This document shows positions 9,053 to 18,184 of a stretch of DNA of 64,000 nt, piece after piece (position 1 is the stretch's first letter; the number at the start of each line of letters is the position of its first letter). A program made the position numbers and the translations under genes. Location: positions 1,054,001 through 1,118,000 of the forward strand of contig NZ_LT629786.1 in the NCBI RefSeq assembly GCF_900105675.1, in the 5' to 3' direction. The notes below the pieces were generated by a model, which was given only the letters and a program-made list of their open reading frames with translations, had not been told where the DNA came from and searched no databases. This DNA is from Pseudomonas synxantha (GTDB lineage Bacteria > Pseudomonadota > Gammaproteobacteria > Pseudomonadales > Pseudomonadaceae).

Positions 9053-9679
9053 ATGATCACTGTTCACCACCTCAACAATTCCCGCTCACAACGTATCCTG
9101 TGGGTGCTTGAAGAACTGGGCCTGCCCTACGACATCAAACGCTACCAGCGCGACGCCAAGACCAACCTGGCACCACCTGAACTCAAGGCCGTTCACCCCC
9201 TGGGCAAATCCCCGGTGATCGAAGACGGTTCCCGCGTGCTGATCGAATCCGCCGCAATCATCGACTACCTGATCCGCCGCCACGGCAACGGCCAACTGCA
9301 ACCCGACCCGGCCACCGACGCCTACGACAGCTATGTGCAATGGCTGCATTTTGCCGAAGGCTCGGCCATGCTGCCGTTGATGCTCAACCTCTATGTGGGG
9401 CGGCTGGGTGAAGCGGGCGCACCGCTGCATCCGCGGATTGAATCGGAGTTGGCCAACTACCTGGGCTACTTGAATGATGTGCTGGGGCGCACGCCGTACC
9501 TGGTGGGCGACGAACTCAGCGGCGCGGATATTCAGATGAGCTTTATCGGCGAAGTCGCCCAGGCCCAGGGCAAATTGCAGGCGTACCCGAACCTGGCGGC
9601 GTGGGTCAAAAAGCTCCAGGTGCGCCCGGCTTACCGCAAGGCGGTGGAGCGGGGCGGGGAATATGCGTTCGCCAAATAG
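9053..9679 (+). CDS. Glutathione S-transferase family protein
   Basis: A 208-residue cytosolic GST. The N-terminal thioredoxin fold (about residues 1-78) carries HPLGKSPVIEDG, with the cis-Pro before Val, and ESAAIIDYL, the glutathione-binding segment. The C-terminal half is all-helical, with the conserved LSGADIQMSF N-capping box. I prefer the ATG at 9053 to an in-frame TTG at 9041 because it has AAGGTG 9 nt upstream and matches GST N-termini. The substrate is unknown. A REPIN follows 20 bp after the stop. Confidence 0.9.
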   Translation: MITVHHLNNSRSQRILWVLEELGLPYDIKRYQRDAKTNLAPPELKAVHPLGKSPVIEDGSRVLIESAAIIDYLIRRHGNGQLQPDPATDAYDSYVQWLHFAEGSAMLPLMLNLYVGRLGEAGAPLHPRIESELANYLGYLNDVLGRTPYLVGDELSGADIQMSFIGEVAQAQGKLQAYPNLAAWVKKLQVRPAYRKAVERGGEYAFAK

Positions 9680-9699
9680 CCAGAGGTGAAGAGGACCAA

Positions 9700-9788
9700 T
9701 GTGGGAGGGGGCTTGCTCCCGATAGCGGTGGGTCAGCTACAAAAATGCTGACTGACAGACTGCTATCGGGAGCAAGCCCCCTCCCACA
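9700..9788. repeat. REPIN
   Basis: An 89-bp inverted REP pair of the TGTGGGAGGGGGCTTGCTCC type, between the GST and the OPT transporter genes. Confidence 0.95.
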
Positions 9789-9865
9789 TTTGGAACCAGG
9801 TGAACCTTCGAGTCCTCCAGCGCTCACTTAAGAGGCGGCACTGGTTTTTCTCGAAAGGAATCTGC

Positions 9866-11596
9866 ATGTACTCCACCTCGGCAACCGTCCCCGTAGAACG
9901 CGAACTGAGCCTGCGGGCAGTCATCACCGGCATCGTACTGGGGATACTGCTGACTCCCTCCAACGTCTACGCAGGCTTGAAGATCGGCTGGTCATTCAAT
10001 ATGTCGATCATCGCCCTGTTGATCGGCTATGGCATCTGGCAAGGCCTGGCCCGGCGTTCCGGCGAGCACCTGCCGTGGACCTTGCACGAGAGCAATATCA
10101 ACCAGACCGTGGCCTCGGCCGCCGCTTCGATCATCTCCGGCGGGCTGGTCGCACCCATCCCGGCTTATACCTTGCTCACCGGCAACCAACTGGCCGCGCT
10201 GCCAATGATCGCCTGGGTGTTTTCGGTGAGCTTCCTGGGGATCTGGATCGCGTGGTACCTGCGGCCTTCATTGCTCAATGACAAGGCGCTGAAGTTTCCC
10301 GAAGGCATGGCCACCCTGGAGACCCTGCTGCACATCTACAACCACGGGCGCGAAGCCGCAACGCGCTTGAAAGTGCTGCTCGGCGCGGCGTTGTTGTCGG
10401 GGCTGGTCAAGTGGGTGGATACCTTTATGTGGGCCTTCCCGCGCTGGTCGCCAAGTGCCCAGTTGGAGCGCTTGACCTTCACCGCAGACCCTTCGCTGCT
10501 GTTGCTGGGGTTCGGCGGCATTATCGGCATTCGCGTGGGCCTGACCCTGCTGCTCGGCGCTCTGCTGGCATGGGGTGGGCTGGGCCCGTGGCTGTTGGCG
10601 AACGGGCTGGTGAGCCTGCCCGCCGGCAGCAGCGGCCCGCAGTTTGCGGTGTTGGTGGAATGGCTGTTGTGGCCGGGGGTGAGCCTGATGGTGTGTTCCA
10701 CCCTGGCGTCCCTGGCGATTCGCCTGTGGGCATTGCACCGCTCAACCCAGGCCGCTGGCGGTACGCCATGGGCGGTTCCCAAGCTCGGACCTGCCGCCGG
10801 TTTTGCCCTGGCGATCGTGCTGGTGGTAAGCCTGCAGGCGCTGCTGTTCGGCATCAACCTGGGCATGGCGCTGCTGACCATTCCCCTGGCGATCTGCCTG
10901 GCCGCTGTGGCGGCGCGGGTAGTGGGGGCCACTGGCATTCCACCGATTGGCGCCATCGGGCAACTGTCCCAGCTCAGTTTTGGCATTGTTGCGCCGGGCC
11001 AGGTGCCGATCAACCTGATGAGCGCCAATACCGCCGGCGGTTCGGCGGGGCAATGCACCGACTTGATGAATGACTTCAAGGTGGGCAAGGCGATTGGTGC
11101 TACGCCGCACAAGCAAGTGATCGCCCAGATCCTGGGGATTTTCGTCGGCAGCATCGTCGGCGTGTTCGCTTACCTGGCGTTGATTCCCGACCCTCAGACC
11201 ATGCTGCTCACTGAAGAATGGCCGGCCCCGGCGGTGGCCACCTGGAAAGCCGTGGCCCAGACCCTGACCCATGGCCTGGATTCACTATCGCCGAGCATCC
11301 GCTGGGCCATCGGCATTGCCAGCCTGTTCGGCGTACTGCTGGGCCTGCTCGACAGCACGCTGCCGGCCCATCGCGCTCGCTATCTGCCGAGTGCGGCAGC
11401 CTTGGGACTGGCCTTCGTCTTGCCCGCCTCGGTGTCGCTGATGATGGCCCTGGGCGCGGTGATCACCTGGGCGGTGAGTTGTCGCTGGCCGAGCGTGACG
11501 CAACGTTTTGCGATCACGGCAGCGGCAGGGTTGATCGCTGGGGAGAGTATTACCGGCGTGGGTGCGTCGTTGTGGCAGATGCTGGGGAATGGCTAG
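9866..11596 (+). CDS. OPT-family oligopeptide transporter
   Basis: A 576-residue polytopic membrane protein (around 14-16 hydrophobic segments) of the oligopeptide transporter superfamily. Family-typical stretches include LTPSNVYAGLKIGWSFNMS near the N-terminus, HESNINQTVASAAASI and KFPEGMATLETL. OPT proteins are proton-coupled importers of peptides or metal-siderophore complexes in the inner membrane. The ATG at 9866 has an AAAGGA site 6-7 nt upstream; longer in-frame starts from 9800 overlap the REPIN flank and look spurious. No partner gene is adjacent, so the substrate is not predictable from context. Confidence 0.9.
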   Translation: MYSTSATVPVERELSLRAVITGIVLGILLTPSNVYAGLKIGWSFNMSIIALLIGYGIWQGLARRSGEHLPWTLHESNINQTVASAAASIISGGLVAPIPAYTLLTGNQLAALPMIAWVFSVSFLGIWIAWYLRPSLLNDKALKFPEGMATLETLLHIYNHGREAATRLKVLLGAALLSGLVKWVDTFMWAFPRWSPSAQLERLTFTADPSLLLLGFGGIIGIRVGLTLLLGALLAWGGLGPWLLANGLVSLPAGSSGPQFAVLVEWLLWPGVSLMVCSTLASLAIRLWALHRSTQAAGGTPWAVPKLGPAAGFALAIVLVVSLQALLFGINLGMALLTIPLAICLAAVAARVVGATGIPPIGAIGQLSQLSFGIVAPGQVPINLMSANTAGGSAGQCTDLMNDFKVGKAIGATPHKQVIAQILGIFVGSIVGVFAYLALIPDPQTMLLTEEWPAPAVATWKAVAQTLTHGLDSLSPSIRWAIGIASLFGVLLGLLDSTLPAHRARYLPSAAALGLAFVLPASVSLMMALGAVITWAVSCRWPSVTQRFAITAAAGLIAGESITGVGASLWQMLGNG

Positions 11597-11713
11597 CGGT
11601 CCAAGTCCAACAGCTGATTTACAACTCTTCACGACTTCAAAAAGCTCATCGTTATAGGCTTGGCGCTGCGACGTCTGGATCAAACCCATTCAACTGACCG
11701 TTGAGCCTACCCC

Positions 11714-12454
11714 ATGAAACTGCCCGCCATCGCTGCCACGTTGCTCGCCTTCGCTACGCTGCATCCGTTACCCGTACATGGCGCAACGCCCATCACCCAT
11801 GTCGCCATCTACCGTGGCCCGGCAGGTTGCGCGGACTGCTCGGAAAACGTGAAAACCGCCTTGCAGCGTCTTAACCCGAATTACCAGATCGACTTCGTCG
11901 GCGCCGGCGAACCCATCGACATCACCCCACACACCCTGGCCCGCTACGACCTCTACGTACAACCCGGCGGCGGCCAGGACATCCCCGGTGCCCTCGACAG
12001 TCTCGGTGATGAGCGTGCCGAGGCCATCCGCGACTACGTCGCCAAGGGTGGCCGCTACCTGGGCTTGTGCATGGGCGCCTACCTCGCGGACGACAACAAC
12101 CTCGGGCTGATCCCCCAGGCGCTGGACACCGAAGCCGGCCGCCCCGGTTTTGAAGTGACCGGTATCGACGACGCTGCTGTGCGGGTGACGTGGGCTGGCC
12201 AGGCTGATCATGTGTTCTATCAGGATGGCCCGTACTTTCCCAAGGCCAGTGCCGCCGCGCCCTACAAGACCCTCGCCACCTACCACAACGGCGATGTGGC
12301 AGCGGCGCGCTACGCCTACAAGAAAGGCGTTGTGGTGCTGAGCGGGCCGCATCCTGAAGCCGGCCGGGAGTGGTTTGAGAATGCCGATATCCCACTGGAC
12401 AAGATGCCGCGTGGGGAGTTGTTTGGCGCGCTGATTCGCAGCGTTCAAGAGTAA
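11714..12454 (+). CDS. Exported BPL-N domain protein (class I amidotransferase-like)
   Basis: A 246-residue protein with a Sec signal peptide (about residues 1-24, ending VHGA-TP) followed by a glutamine-amidotransferase-like fold of the 'biotin-protein ligase N-terminal' (BPL-N) type. YVQPGGGQDI is followed by a nucleophile elbow GLCMGAYLA with a central Cys, and a late HPEAGREWF in place of the usual His-Glu pair. Such proteins occur in many pseudomonads without an assigned reaction; a periplasmic location is likely. Confidence 0.8.
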   Translation: MKLPAIAATLLAFATLHPLPVHGATPITHVAIYRGPAGCADCSENVKTALQRLNPNYQIDFVGAGEPIDITPHTLARYDLYVQPGGGQDIPGALDSLGDERAEAIRDYVAKGGRYLGLCMGAYLADDNNLGLIPQALDTEAGRPGFEVTGIDDAAVRVTWAGQADHVFYQDGPYFPKASAAAPYKTLATYHNGDVAAARYAYKKGVVVLSGPHPEAGREWFENADIPLDKMPRGELFGALIRSVQE

Positions 12455-12592
12455 GGCGCGACGCTCGCTAAACCCGTGCATCGCCATCACCAATGTCGAT
12501 ATCAGACTCGATGATGGCGTAACCAGGCTACTTGTACCGGGCCCCGCGCACTTAAGGTGAGGGTCATTGGCCGCCTGAGCACAACAAAAACA

Positions 12593-13999
12593 ATGATTAG
12601 CCTGACTCCCAACGATTCCAACGGTCAGCTGGCGCAGGGCTTCAAGCCCCGCCACGTGACCATGTTGTCCATCGCCGGCATTATCGGCGCGGGGCTGTTT
12701 GTAGGCTCCGGACACGCTATCGCCGCCGCCGGGCCGGCGGTGTTGCTGGCCTATCTGTTCTCCGGCCTGCTGGTGGTGCTGGTGATGCGCATGCTCGGGG
12801 AGATGGCGGTGGCGCGCCCCGACACCGGTTCGTTTTCCACCTACGCCGACCAGGCCATCGGCCGTTGGGCGGGGTTCACCATCGGCTGGTTGTACTGGTG
12901 GTTCTGGGTGCTGGTGATCCCCATCGAGGCGCTGGCCGCCGGGCATGTGCTCAACCAGTGGTTCCCCCAGGTCGATGCCTGGCTGTTCGCCTTGCTCTCG
13001 ATCATCCTGCTGGTGATCACCAACCTGTTCAGCGTCGCCAAATACGGCGAGTTCGAGTTCTGGTTCGCGATGGCCAAGGTGATTGCCATCGTTGGCTTTA
13101 TTGGCCTGGGTTTCAGCGTGCTGATGGGCTGGATCCCGGATCGTGAAGCCAGCGGCTTGAGCCGCTTGATGGAGGAGCACGGTGGCTTTGCCCCCAACGG
13201 CCTGTCGGCGGTGGTGGGCGCGTTCATCACCATCATGTTCAGTTTCATCGGCACCGAAGCGGTGACCATCGCCGCAGCCGAATCGAGCAACCCGGCGCAG
13301 AACATCGCCAAGGCCACACGCTCGGTGATCTGGCGCATCGGTATTTTCTACCTGTTGTCGATCTCCATCGTTATTTCCGTGGTGCCCTGGAACGACCCGC
13401 TGCTGGCATCCGTGGGCTCCTATCAGCGCGCACTGGAGCTGATGAATATCCCCAATGCCAAGTTCATGGTCGACGTGGTGGTCTTGATTGCGGTGGCCAG
13501 CTGCATGAACTCCTCGATCTACATTTCCTCGCGCATGCTGTTCTCCCTGGGCAAACGCGGCGATGCGCCACGCGCACTGAAAATCACCTCGGCGGCGGGC
13601 GTGCCCAGGGCTGCGGTGATCGCCAGCACCATCATCGGCGCGGGCATCACGCTGCTGAGCTATTTCATGCCGGCGGGGTTGTTCCAATTCTTGCTCGCCA
13701 GCTCCGGGGCCATTGCGTTGTTGGTGTACCTGGTGATCGCGATCTCGCAACTGCGCATGCGTCGGCTCCTGCTTCGACAGAACATCGAGCTGACCTTTCG
13801 CATGTGGCTGTTTCCCTGGCTGACTTACCTGGTGATCGTGTTCATCTGCCTGGCGCTGGGGGTGATGATGGTGACGCCGGAACATCGCACCGAAGTGTCT
13901 TCGACCATTGGCCTGGCGTTGGTGATTTCCTTCATCGGCCTGGTCACGGCGCGCCAGCACAATCGGGCAACCAAGCCGGTTGCGCTGGAACAGTCCTGA
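12593..13999 (+). CDS. GABA permease-like amino acid transporter (APC/AAT family)
   Basis: A 468-residue 12-TM transporter. The signature GFKPRHVTMLSIAGIIGAGL at the start of TM1 and the TM6 stretch FSFIGTEAVTIAAAESSNP are hallmarks of the AAT family, closest to GabP-type permeases. It should import a small amino acid or betaine-like compound by proton symport. Start is uncertain: ATG at 12593 matches the family N-terminus but lacks a clear ribosome-binding site; an in-frame GTG at 12557 is the alternative. It is followed 22 bp later by a GbdR-like regulator on the same strand, which hints at a quaternary-amine or amino acid substrate (inference). Confidence 0.87.
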   Translation: MISLTPNDSNGQLAQGFKPRHVTMLSIAGIIGAGLFVGSGHAIAAAGPAVLLAYLFSGLLVVLVMRMLGEMAVARPDTGSFSTYADQAIGRWAGFTIGWLYWWFWVLVIPIEALAAGHVLNQWFPQVDAWLFALLSIILLVITNLFSVAKYGEFEFWFAMAKVIAIVGFIGLGFSVLMGWIPDREASGLSRLMEEHGGFAPNGLSAVVGAFITIMFSFIGTEAVTIAAAESSNPAQNIAKATRSVIWRIGIFYLLSISIVISVVPWNDPLLASVGSYQRALELMNIPNAKFMVDVVVLIAVASCMNSSIYISSRMLFSLGKRGDAPRALKITSAAGVPRAAVIASTIIGAGITLLSYFMPAGLFQFLLASSGAIALLVYLVIAISQLRMRRLLLRQNIELTFRMWLFPWLTYLVIVFICLALGVMMVTPEHRTEVSSTIGLALVISFIGLVTARQHNRATKPVALEQS

Positions 14000-14021
14000 T
14001 CCCGCGTGGAGAATCGCCCTG

Positions 14022-15107
14022 ATGGACGCTGACGCGCCGGTTTGCCAGACCATCGGCTTTTTGCTGCTGGACCAATTCACGCTGATATCACTGTCGTGTG
14101 CGGTCGAGCCGTTGCGCATGGCCAACCAGTTGGCCGGCGAAGAACTCTACCGTTGGCAGACCCTGAGCCTCGACGGCCGGCCGGTGTGGGCCAGTGATGG
14201 TGTATCGGTTACGCCGGATGCCTGCGCGCTGGATCAGCGTGGCTTCGACGCGGTAATCGTGTGCGGCGGCATTGGCATTCAGCAGGCCATCAGCTCTGCC
14301 CACATTGCCTGGTTGCGCAGCCAGGCACGCTTGTATTGCAAGCGCCTCGGTGCGGTGTGCACCGGCAGTTGGGCGCTGGCCCAGGCGGGTTTGCTCGACG
14401 GTTTCCAGTGCAGCGTGCATTGGGAGCTGATGGCGTCGATGCAGGAGGCGTTCAGCCGCGTGCGGGTCAGCTCCAGCGTCTTCACCCTCGATGGCAACCG
14501 CTTCACCAGCTCCGGCGGCACCGCCCCGCTGGACATGATGCTGCACCTGATAGGCCGCGACCACGGGCATGAGCTATCGGCGGCGATTTCGCAGATGTTC
14601 GTGTACGAGCGCATTCGCAATGAACGCGACCACCAACGCGTACCGCTCAAACACCTGCTCGGCACCCAACAGCCGAAGCTGCAGGAAGTGGTGGCCTTGA
14701 TGGAAGCCAACCTGGAAGAGCCCATCGACCTCGACGACTTGGCGGCTTATGTGCAAGTGTCCCGCCGCCAGTTGGAGCGCATGTTCCAGAAGTACCTGTA
14801 CTGCACACCGTCGCGCTACTACCTCAAGCTGCGCCTGACCCGTGCGCGCCAATTGCTGATGCAGACGCCGATTTCGATCGTCGAGCTGGCGGTGATCTGT
14901 GGCTTCGTGTCTACGCCGCACTTCTCCAAGTGCTATCGGGATTTTTTCGGCGTGGCCCCCAGTGACGAACGCTTGGACATGCGCCTGCACCCGCCCGCCG
15001 CAGTGCGACCGGTGACGCCAGCCCCAGTATCGGAAAGGCCCAAGGACACATTGGAGCAGGCGCGCGACGAGCCGACGTTTGCGAGTGTGCAGGTTCAAAG
15101 ACGATAA
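14022..15107 (+). CDS. GbdR-like AraC/GlxA-family transcriptional regulator
   Basis: A 361-residue regulator: N-terminal DJ-1/PfpI-like domain (about residues 10-190; CTGSWALAQAGLL holds the Cys elbow) and C-terminal AraC double HTH (about 220-315; VSRRQLERMFQKYLYCTPSRYYL and VICGFVSTPHFSKCYRDFFG). It resembles GbdR/ArgR/SouR-type regulators of pseudomonads, which control catabolism of glycine betaine, arginine or sarcosine; the stretch AVEPLRMANQL is typical of that clade. ATG at 14022 is chosen because of a GGAG site about 10 nt upstream. It lies directly behind the GabP-like permease, a plausible target. Confidence 0.87.
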   Translation: MDADAPVCQTIGFLLLDQFTLISLSCAVEPLRMANQLAGEELYRWQTLSLDGRPVWASDGVSVTPDACALDQRGFDAVIVCGGIGIQQAISSAHIAWLRSQARLYCKRLGAVCTGSWALAQAGLLDGFQCSVHWELMASMQEAFSRVRVSSSVFTLDGNRFTSSGGTAPLDMMLHLIGRDHGHELSAAISQMFVYERIRNERDHQRVPLKHLLGTQQPKLQEVVALMEANLEEPIDLDDLAAYVQVSRRQLERMFQKYLYCTPSRYYLKLRLTRARQLLMQTPISIVELAVICGFVSTPHFSKCYRDFFGVAPSDERLDMRLHPPAAVRPVTPAPVSERPKDTLEQARDEPTFASVQVQRR

Positions 15108-15155
15108 GGCCGCGGTGTTAGGTATCAACACAACTTTGCGTACCCCGCTGGCCCC

Positions 15156-15245
15156 TGTGGGAGGGGGCTTGCTCCCGATGGCAGTGGTTCAGCCAACACA
15201 TGCAGTGACTGACAATCCGCCATCGGGGGCAAGCCCCCTCCCACA
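15156..15245. repeat. REPIN
   Basis: An inverted REP pair between convergent genes; the palindrome extends three bases further on each side (CCC...GGG, 15153-15248). Arms are of the same class as at 1348 and 9700. Confidence 0.95.
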
Positions 15246-15284
15246 GGGTTCAGCGGACGTACCTGAAGTCGTGCGCCTCAGCGC

Positions 15285-15665
15285 TCAAATCCACTGGTCA
15301 TTCAAAGCCGTACGCTCTCCACCCTCATGCCCCGTATTCAGGATCCCTCGCGGCTCGATCATCATCAGCTTGGCTTCTCCCTCGGCCGCCGTCCTGTGCT
15401 CAATGCCACGCGGCACCACATACAACTCACCCGGCGCCACGTACACAGGGCCGTCCGGCAGGTCGATGCGCAGCGTGCCTTCGAGCACCAGGAAGGCCTC
15501 GTCGGTTTCCGGGTGCGAGTGCCAGATGAATTCGCCTTCGATGCGCACCACCTTGAACTGGTAGTCGTTCATTTCGGCGACCACCCTTGGGCTCCATTGC
15601 TGGTCGATGAGCGAGGCTTTTTGCGTGAGATTTACAGGCTGGGTGGGATGCTGTAGTTGAGTCAT
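15285..15665 (-). CDS. Single-domain cupin protein
   Basis: A 126-residue cupin. Motif 1 gives the likely metal ligands His49, His51 and Glu56 (WHSHPETDEAF) and motif 2 supplies His90 (VPRGIEHRT). Small cupins of this type act as isomerases, dioxygenases or binding proteins; nothing narrows the reaction here. It is convergent with the upstream GlxA-type regulator and divergent from the GNAT gene at 15800. Confidence 0.85.
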   Translation of the reverse strand: MTQLQHPTQPVNLTQKASLIDQQWSPRVVAEMNDYQFKVVRIEGEFIWHSHPETDEAFLVLEGTLRIDLPDGPVYVAPGELYVVPRGIEHRTAAEGEAKLMMIEPRGILNTGHEGGERTALNDQWI

Positions 15666-15799
15666 GCTGGATCACTCTTTTCGGTCAGAGAAGCTAGAGT
15701 ATCCAAGCCGCCGGTCAATGGGCTTGTACGATCCTGCAAGGGCACTGTTGAAATGCACGTGCCTTCGACTCATCTTCTGTACCAGGAGAACGATGCACC

Positions 15800-16282
15800 A
15801 TGGAAGATCTTGTAACCTATCGTCACGCTACTGCGTCCGACGCACTGAGCATCTGCGAACTGGGGCAGTTGCTCAACGAATTGCACCACGCTGCGCGACC
15901 GGATATCTACGCGGCAGCCACCCAGGACTTTGCCCGAGACCTGCCGCACTGGCTTGGCCTGTTCGAGAAACCCGAGCATGTAGTGTTCATTGCCCATGTC
16001 GGCCACCAAACCGTCGCATTTATTACCGCCAGCCTCTCAGCAAGCGCCGGGCCACTGATGCAGCCATTGAACGTGGTACGTATTGGTTCAGTGTGCGTCG
16101 CCGAGCGATTTTGGGGCAAAGGCATTGGGCGCGGGCTGATTGAGCGCATCAAGCAGTGGGCCATTGAAAACCATGCCCAGGACCTGAGATTGGCGGTCTG
16201 GCCGTTTAATGAGCGGGCGATGCGCATGTACACCGAATTCGGATTCGAGTCCCGTGCGGTTGAGATGGGCCTGCGCCTGTAA
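15800..16282 (+). CDS. GNAT-family N-acetyltransferase
   Basis: A 160-residue GNAT fold. The acetyl-CoA pyrophosphate loop is in RFWGKGIGRGLIERI (about residues 101-115), preceded by the strand VVRIGSVCVAE and followed by LRLAVWPFNERAMRMYTEFGF, the standard C-terminal segment. It transfers acetyl from acetyl-CoA to an unknown amine. One of at least five intact GNAT genes in this window; it is not closely similar to the others. Confidence 0.87.
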   Translation: MEDLVTYRHATASDALSICELGQLLNELHHAARPDIYAAATQDFARDLPHWLGLFEKPEHVVFIAHVGHQTVAFITASLSASAGPLMQPLNVVRIGSVCVAERFWGKGIGRGLIERIKQWAIENHAQDLRLAVWPFNERAMRMYTEFGFESRAVEMGLRL

Positions 16283-16301
16283 CGGCCAGCAACCCTTGAG
16301 C

Positions 16302-18062
16302 TCAGCGCACCCGCGTACGACTCTGCACCGCCAGGTCCAACGCCTTTTGCATATCCAGCCGTGCCGAACGGCCCACGTCCTTGTCATTGAGTTGGTAGTT
16401 GCGCTCCGATGGCAGGATGGGCGCCGTGAGGTCCTGGGCATCGCTGCGTTCGAAATCATGGTTGTCGCCAATGGTCATGGCGCTGCGGCGCAGCAGCATG
16501 CGCAGTTGTTCGGGTTCCAGTTGCGGGTTGATCGACAGCATCGCTGCCAGCAGGCCTGCGACCATCGGCGTGGCGTAGGAGGTGCCGCAATGCACCGCGC
16601 CTTCCTCGCCGGCAGTGGCGGTGGAGGCATGGGTGCAGGCGGCGGCGGTGATGTCTACGCGCATGTCGACATTCGAAGAGCTGCGTGTGACGGCGTAAGC
16701 CGGGTCTTCAACGGCAATGTCGGTGCGCTGGTTGCGCTGGTGTGCGCCGACCACCAGCAATTGTTCGGTGATGAAGGAGGAGGGCAGGCGGTAGTCATCA
16801 CTGCCCGAAAACGCCGAGCCATTGCCGGCGGAGTTCACCACGATCACGTCGGGATGTTCCTTGCGCAGCCACAGGAAAAACTCTTCCAGCAGTTCTTCAT
16901 AGCCACTCATGGCGATGCCCGAGCGCACCAGGGAATCGACGTCGTTGCCATTGACGTCCTTGGTCCCGACACGATGAATGCCCCAACTCCAATTGAGCAC
17001 GCGCACGCCGTCTTCCACCAGGTTGACTGACGCGGCGATGTTGGCGGTAATGCCGGCATCAGAGTTGCGGTCCACAATCACCTCAAAGCCATCGCTGGCC
17101 TTGTCCAGCCCGCGCAGAAAGCCGCTGTTGCCGCCATTATCCCAGCCTGCCGCGAGTATGCCGGTGACCGTGGTGCCGTGGCTGTCCGGCGCCTGCGTAT
17201 CGCGGGCATACACGCAGGTGCGTTTGGGTGAGCAGGGGCCGAGGTAGTCGGCAAAATCCGCAGTGTCGAAATCCACCCCGCGCTCGATCACGCCGATGCG
17301 TACCGGCTTGGGCGCTATAGGCGTGTGCTGCCCGGGGATGCGCCGCTGGTAGTAAGCCACGGCGTCAAGAAAGCGGTTGGCGGCCCATTCATCAGAATCT
17401 GGCGCCGGCTTGCTTGGCTTTTCAGGCCGGGCCTGTTCGGCCTCTTCGGCTGCGGACTCTTCGATGACCACCGCATCCACGCTGGTCTCGCTGCCCAGGC
17501 GCAGCACCAGTGCATCGCGTTGCACCAGGTCCTTGGCCGGCAGGCGCAGCTGGTAGACGTTCAGTGGCGCAATGCTGCCCACCACGGTTGCGCCGTACTT
17601 GCGCGCCAGGCGCTCGGCTTCCTGGCGACCCTCGTGGTCTTCTTCAATCAATACGCTGACCAGATCGACATAGGTGGTCAACCCATCCATGTTCTTGGCG
17701 ACTTCACTTGGCCCGGCGGCCACCACCTGGCTGTGGCGCAGGCTCAGCCAGGCCGCGTTGCTGGTGCGCGGGCCGTCTTCCAGCCACAGCGGGCCGCTCT
17801 GGTAGGTGGCGCTGTCCAGGTGCAGGCGCAACTGGTTGCCGTCGTGCTGGACGGCCTTCGTCGGCAATGCCTGGCCTGCCAGTTTCAACTGCGGGGTGCC
17901 AGCGCCGAGGCCGCGCACGGTCAGGCACCACTCCTGCTGACGGTTGCCCAGCAGGTCGCCACAGCGCTTGAGGTTTTCCAGGCGCAATGGCTCCTGGGCT
18001 GTGGCATACGAGCTGGCAGTAACGGTGAACAAGCTGAGGAGGGCGGCGCAGCGTAACGACAT
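16302..18062 (-). CDS. Exported subtilisin-like (S8) serine protease with Glu at the Asp position
   Basis: A 586-residue protein with a Sec signal peptide (about residues 1-22). It has an N-terminal propeptide-like region that includes a fervidolysin-type segment (GATVVGSIAPLNVYQLRLPA, about 158-177), an acidic Pro/Glu-rich linker (about 200-225) and an S8 catalytic domain. His295 (DSHGTTVTG), the oxyanion Asn414 (NSAGNG) and Ser495 (GTSYATPMVAG) are canonical. The Asp of the triad, normally in V-I-D-T-G-V, is replaced by Glu260 in GVIERGV. It may still be active, as Glu occurs in related sedolisins, or have altered activity. It is divergent from the MFS gene at 18185. Confidence 0.88.
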   Translation of the reverse strand: MSLRCAALLSLFTVTASSYATAQEPLRLENLKRCGDLLGNRQQEWCLTVRGLGAGTPQLKLAGQALPTKAVQHDGNQLRLHLDSATYQSGPLWLEDGPRTSNAAWLSLRHSQVVAAGPSEVAKNMDGLTTYVDLVSVLIEEDHEGRQEAERLARKYGATVVGSIAPLNVYQLRLPAKDLVQRDALVLRLGSETSVDAVVIEESAAEEAEQARPEKPSKPAPDSDEWAANRFLDAVAYYQRRIPGQHTPIAPKPVRIGVIERGVDFDTADFADYLGPCSPKRTCVYARDTQAPDSHGTTVTGILAAGWDNGGNSGFLRGLDKASDGFEVIVDRNSDAGITANIAASVNLVEDGVRVLNWSWGIHRVGTKDVNGNDVDSLVRSGIAMSGYEELLEEFFLWLRKEHPDVIVVNSAGNGSAFSGSDDYRLPSSFITEQLLVVGAHQRNQRTDIAVEDPAYAVTRSSSNVDMRVDITAAACTHASTATAGEEGAVHCGTSYATPMVAGLLAAMLSINPQLEPEQLRMLLRRSAMTIGDNHDFERSDAQDLTAPILPSERNYQLNDKDVGRSARLDMQKALDLAVQSRTRVR

Positions 18063-18184
18063 GAGCAGGGTTCCTTGCCTTTATGGCCTGCTGTTCCGAC
18101 TGCACCAGGGCCTGCTTCGTTCAGCCTGCGCAACTGAACTCCCGCTGTGTGGGCTGACTCATAACGAAGGAGCAAGTGCACAGG

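Noticed and set aside
11768..14125. A 785-codon open frame on the minus strand
   Set aside because: It is antisense to the BPL-N and GabP-like genes, which have clear families. Its translation is low-complexity (His/Gln/Arg-rich), a typical shadow of high-GC coding DNA.
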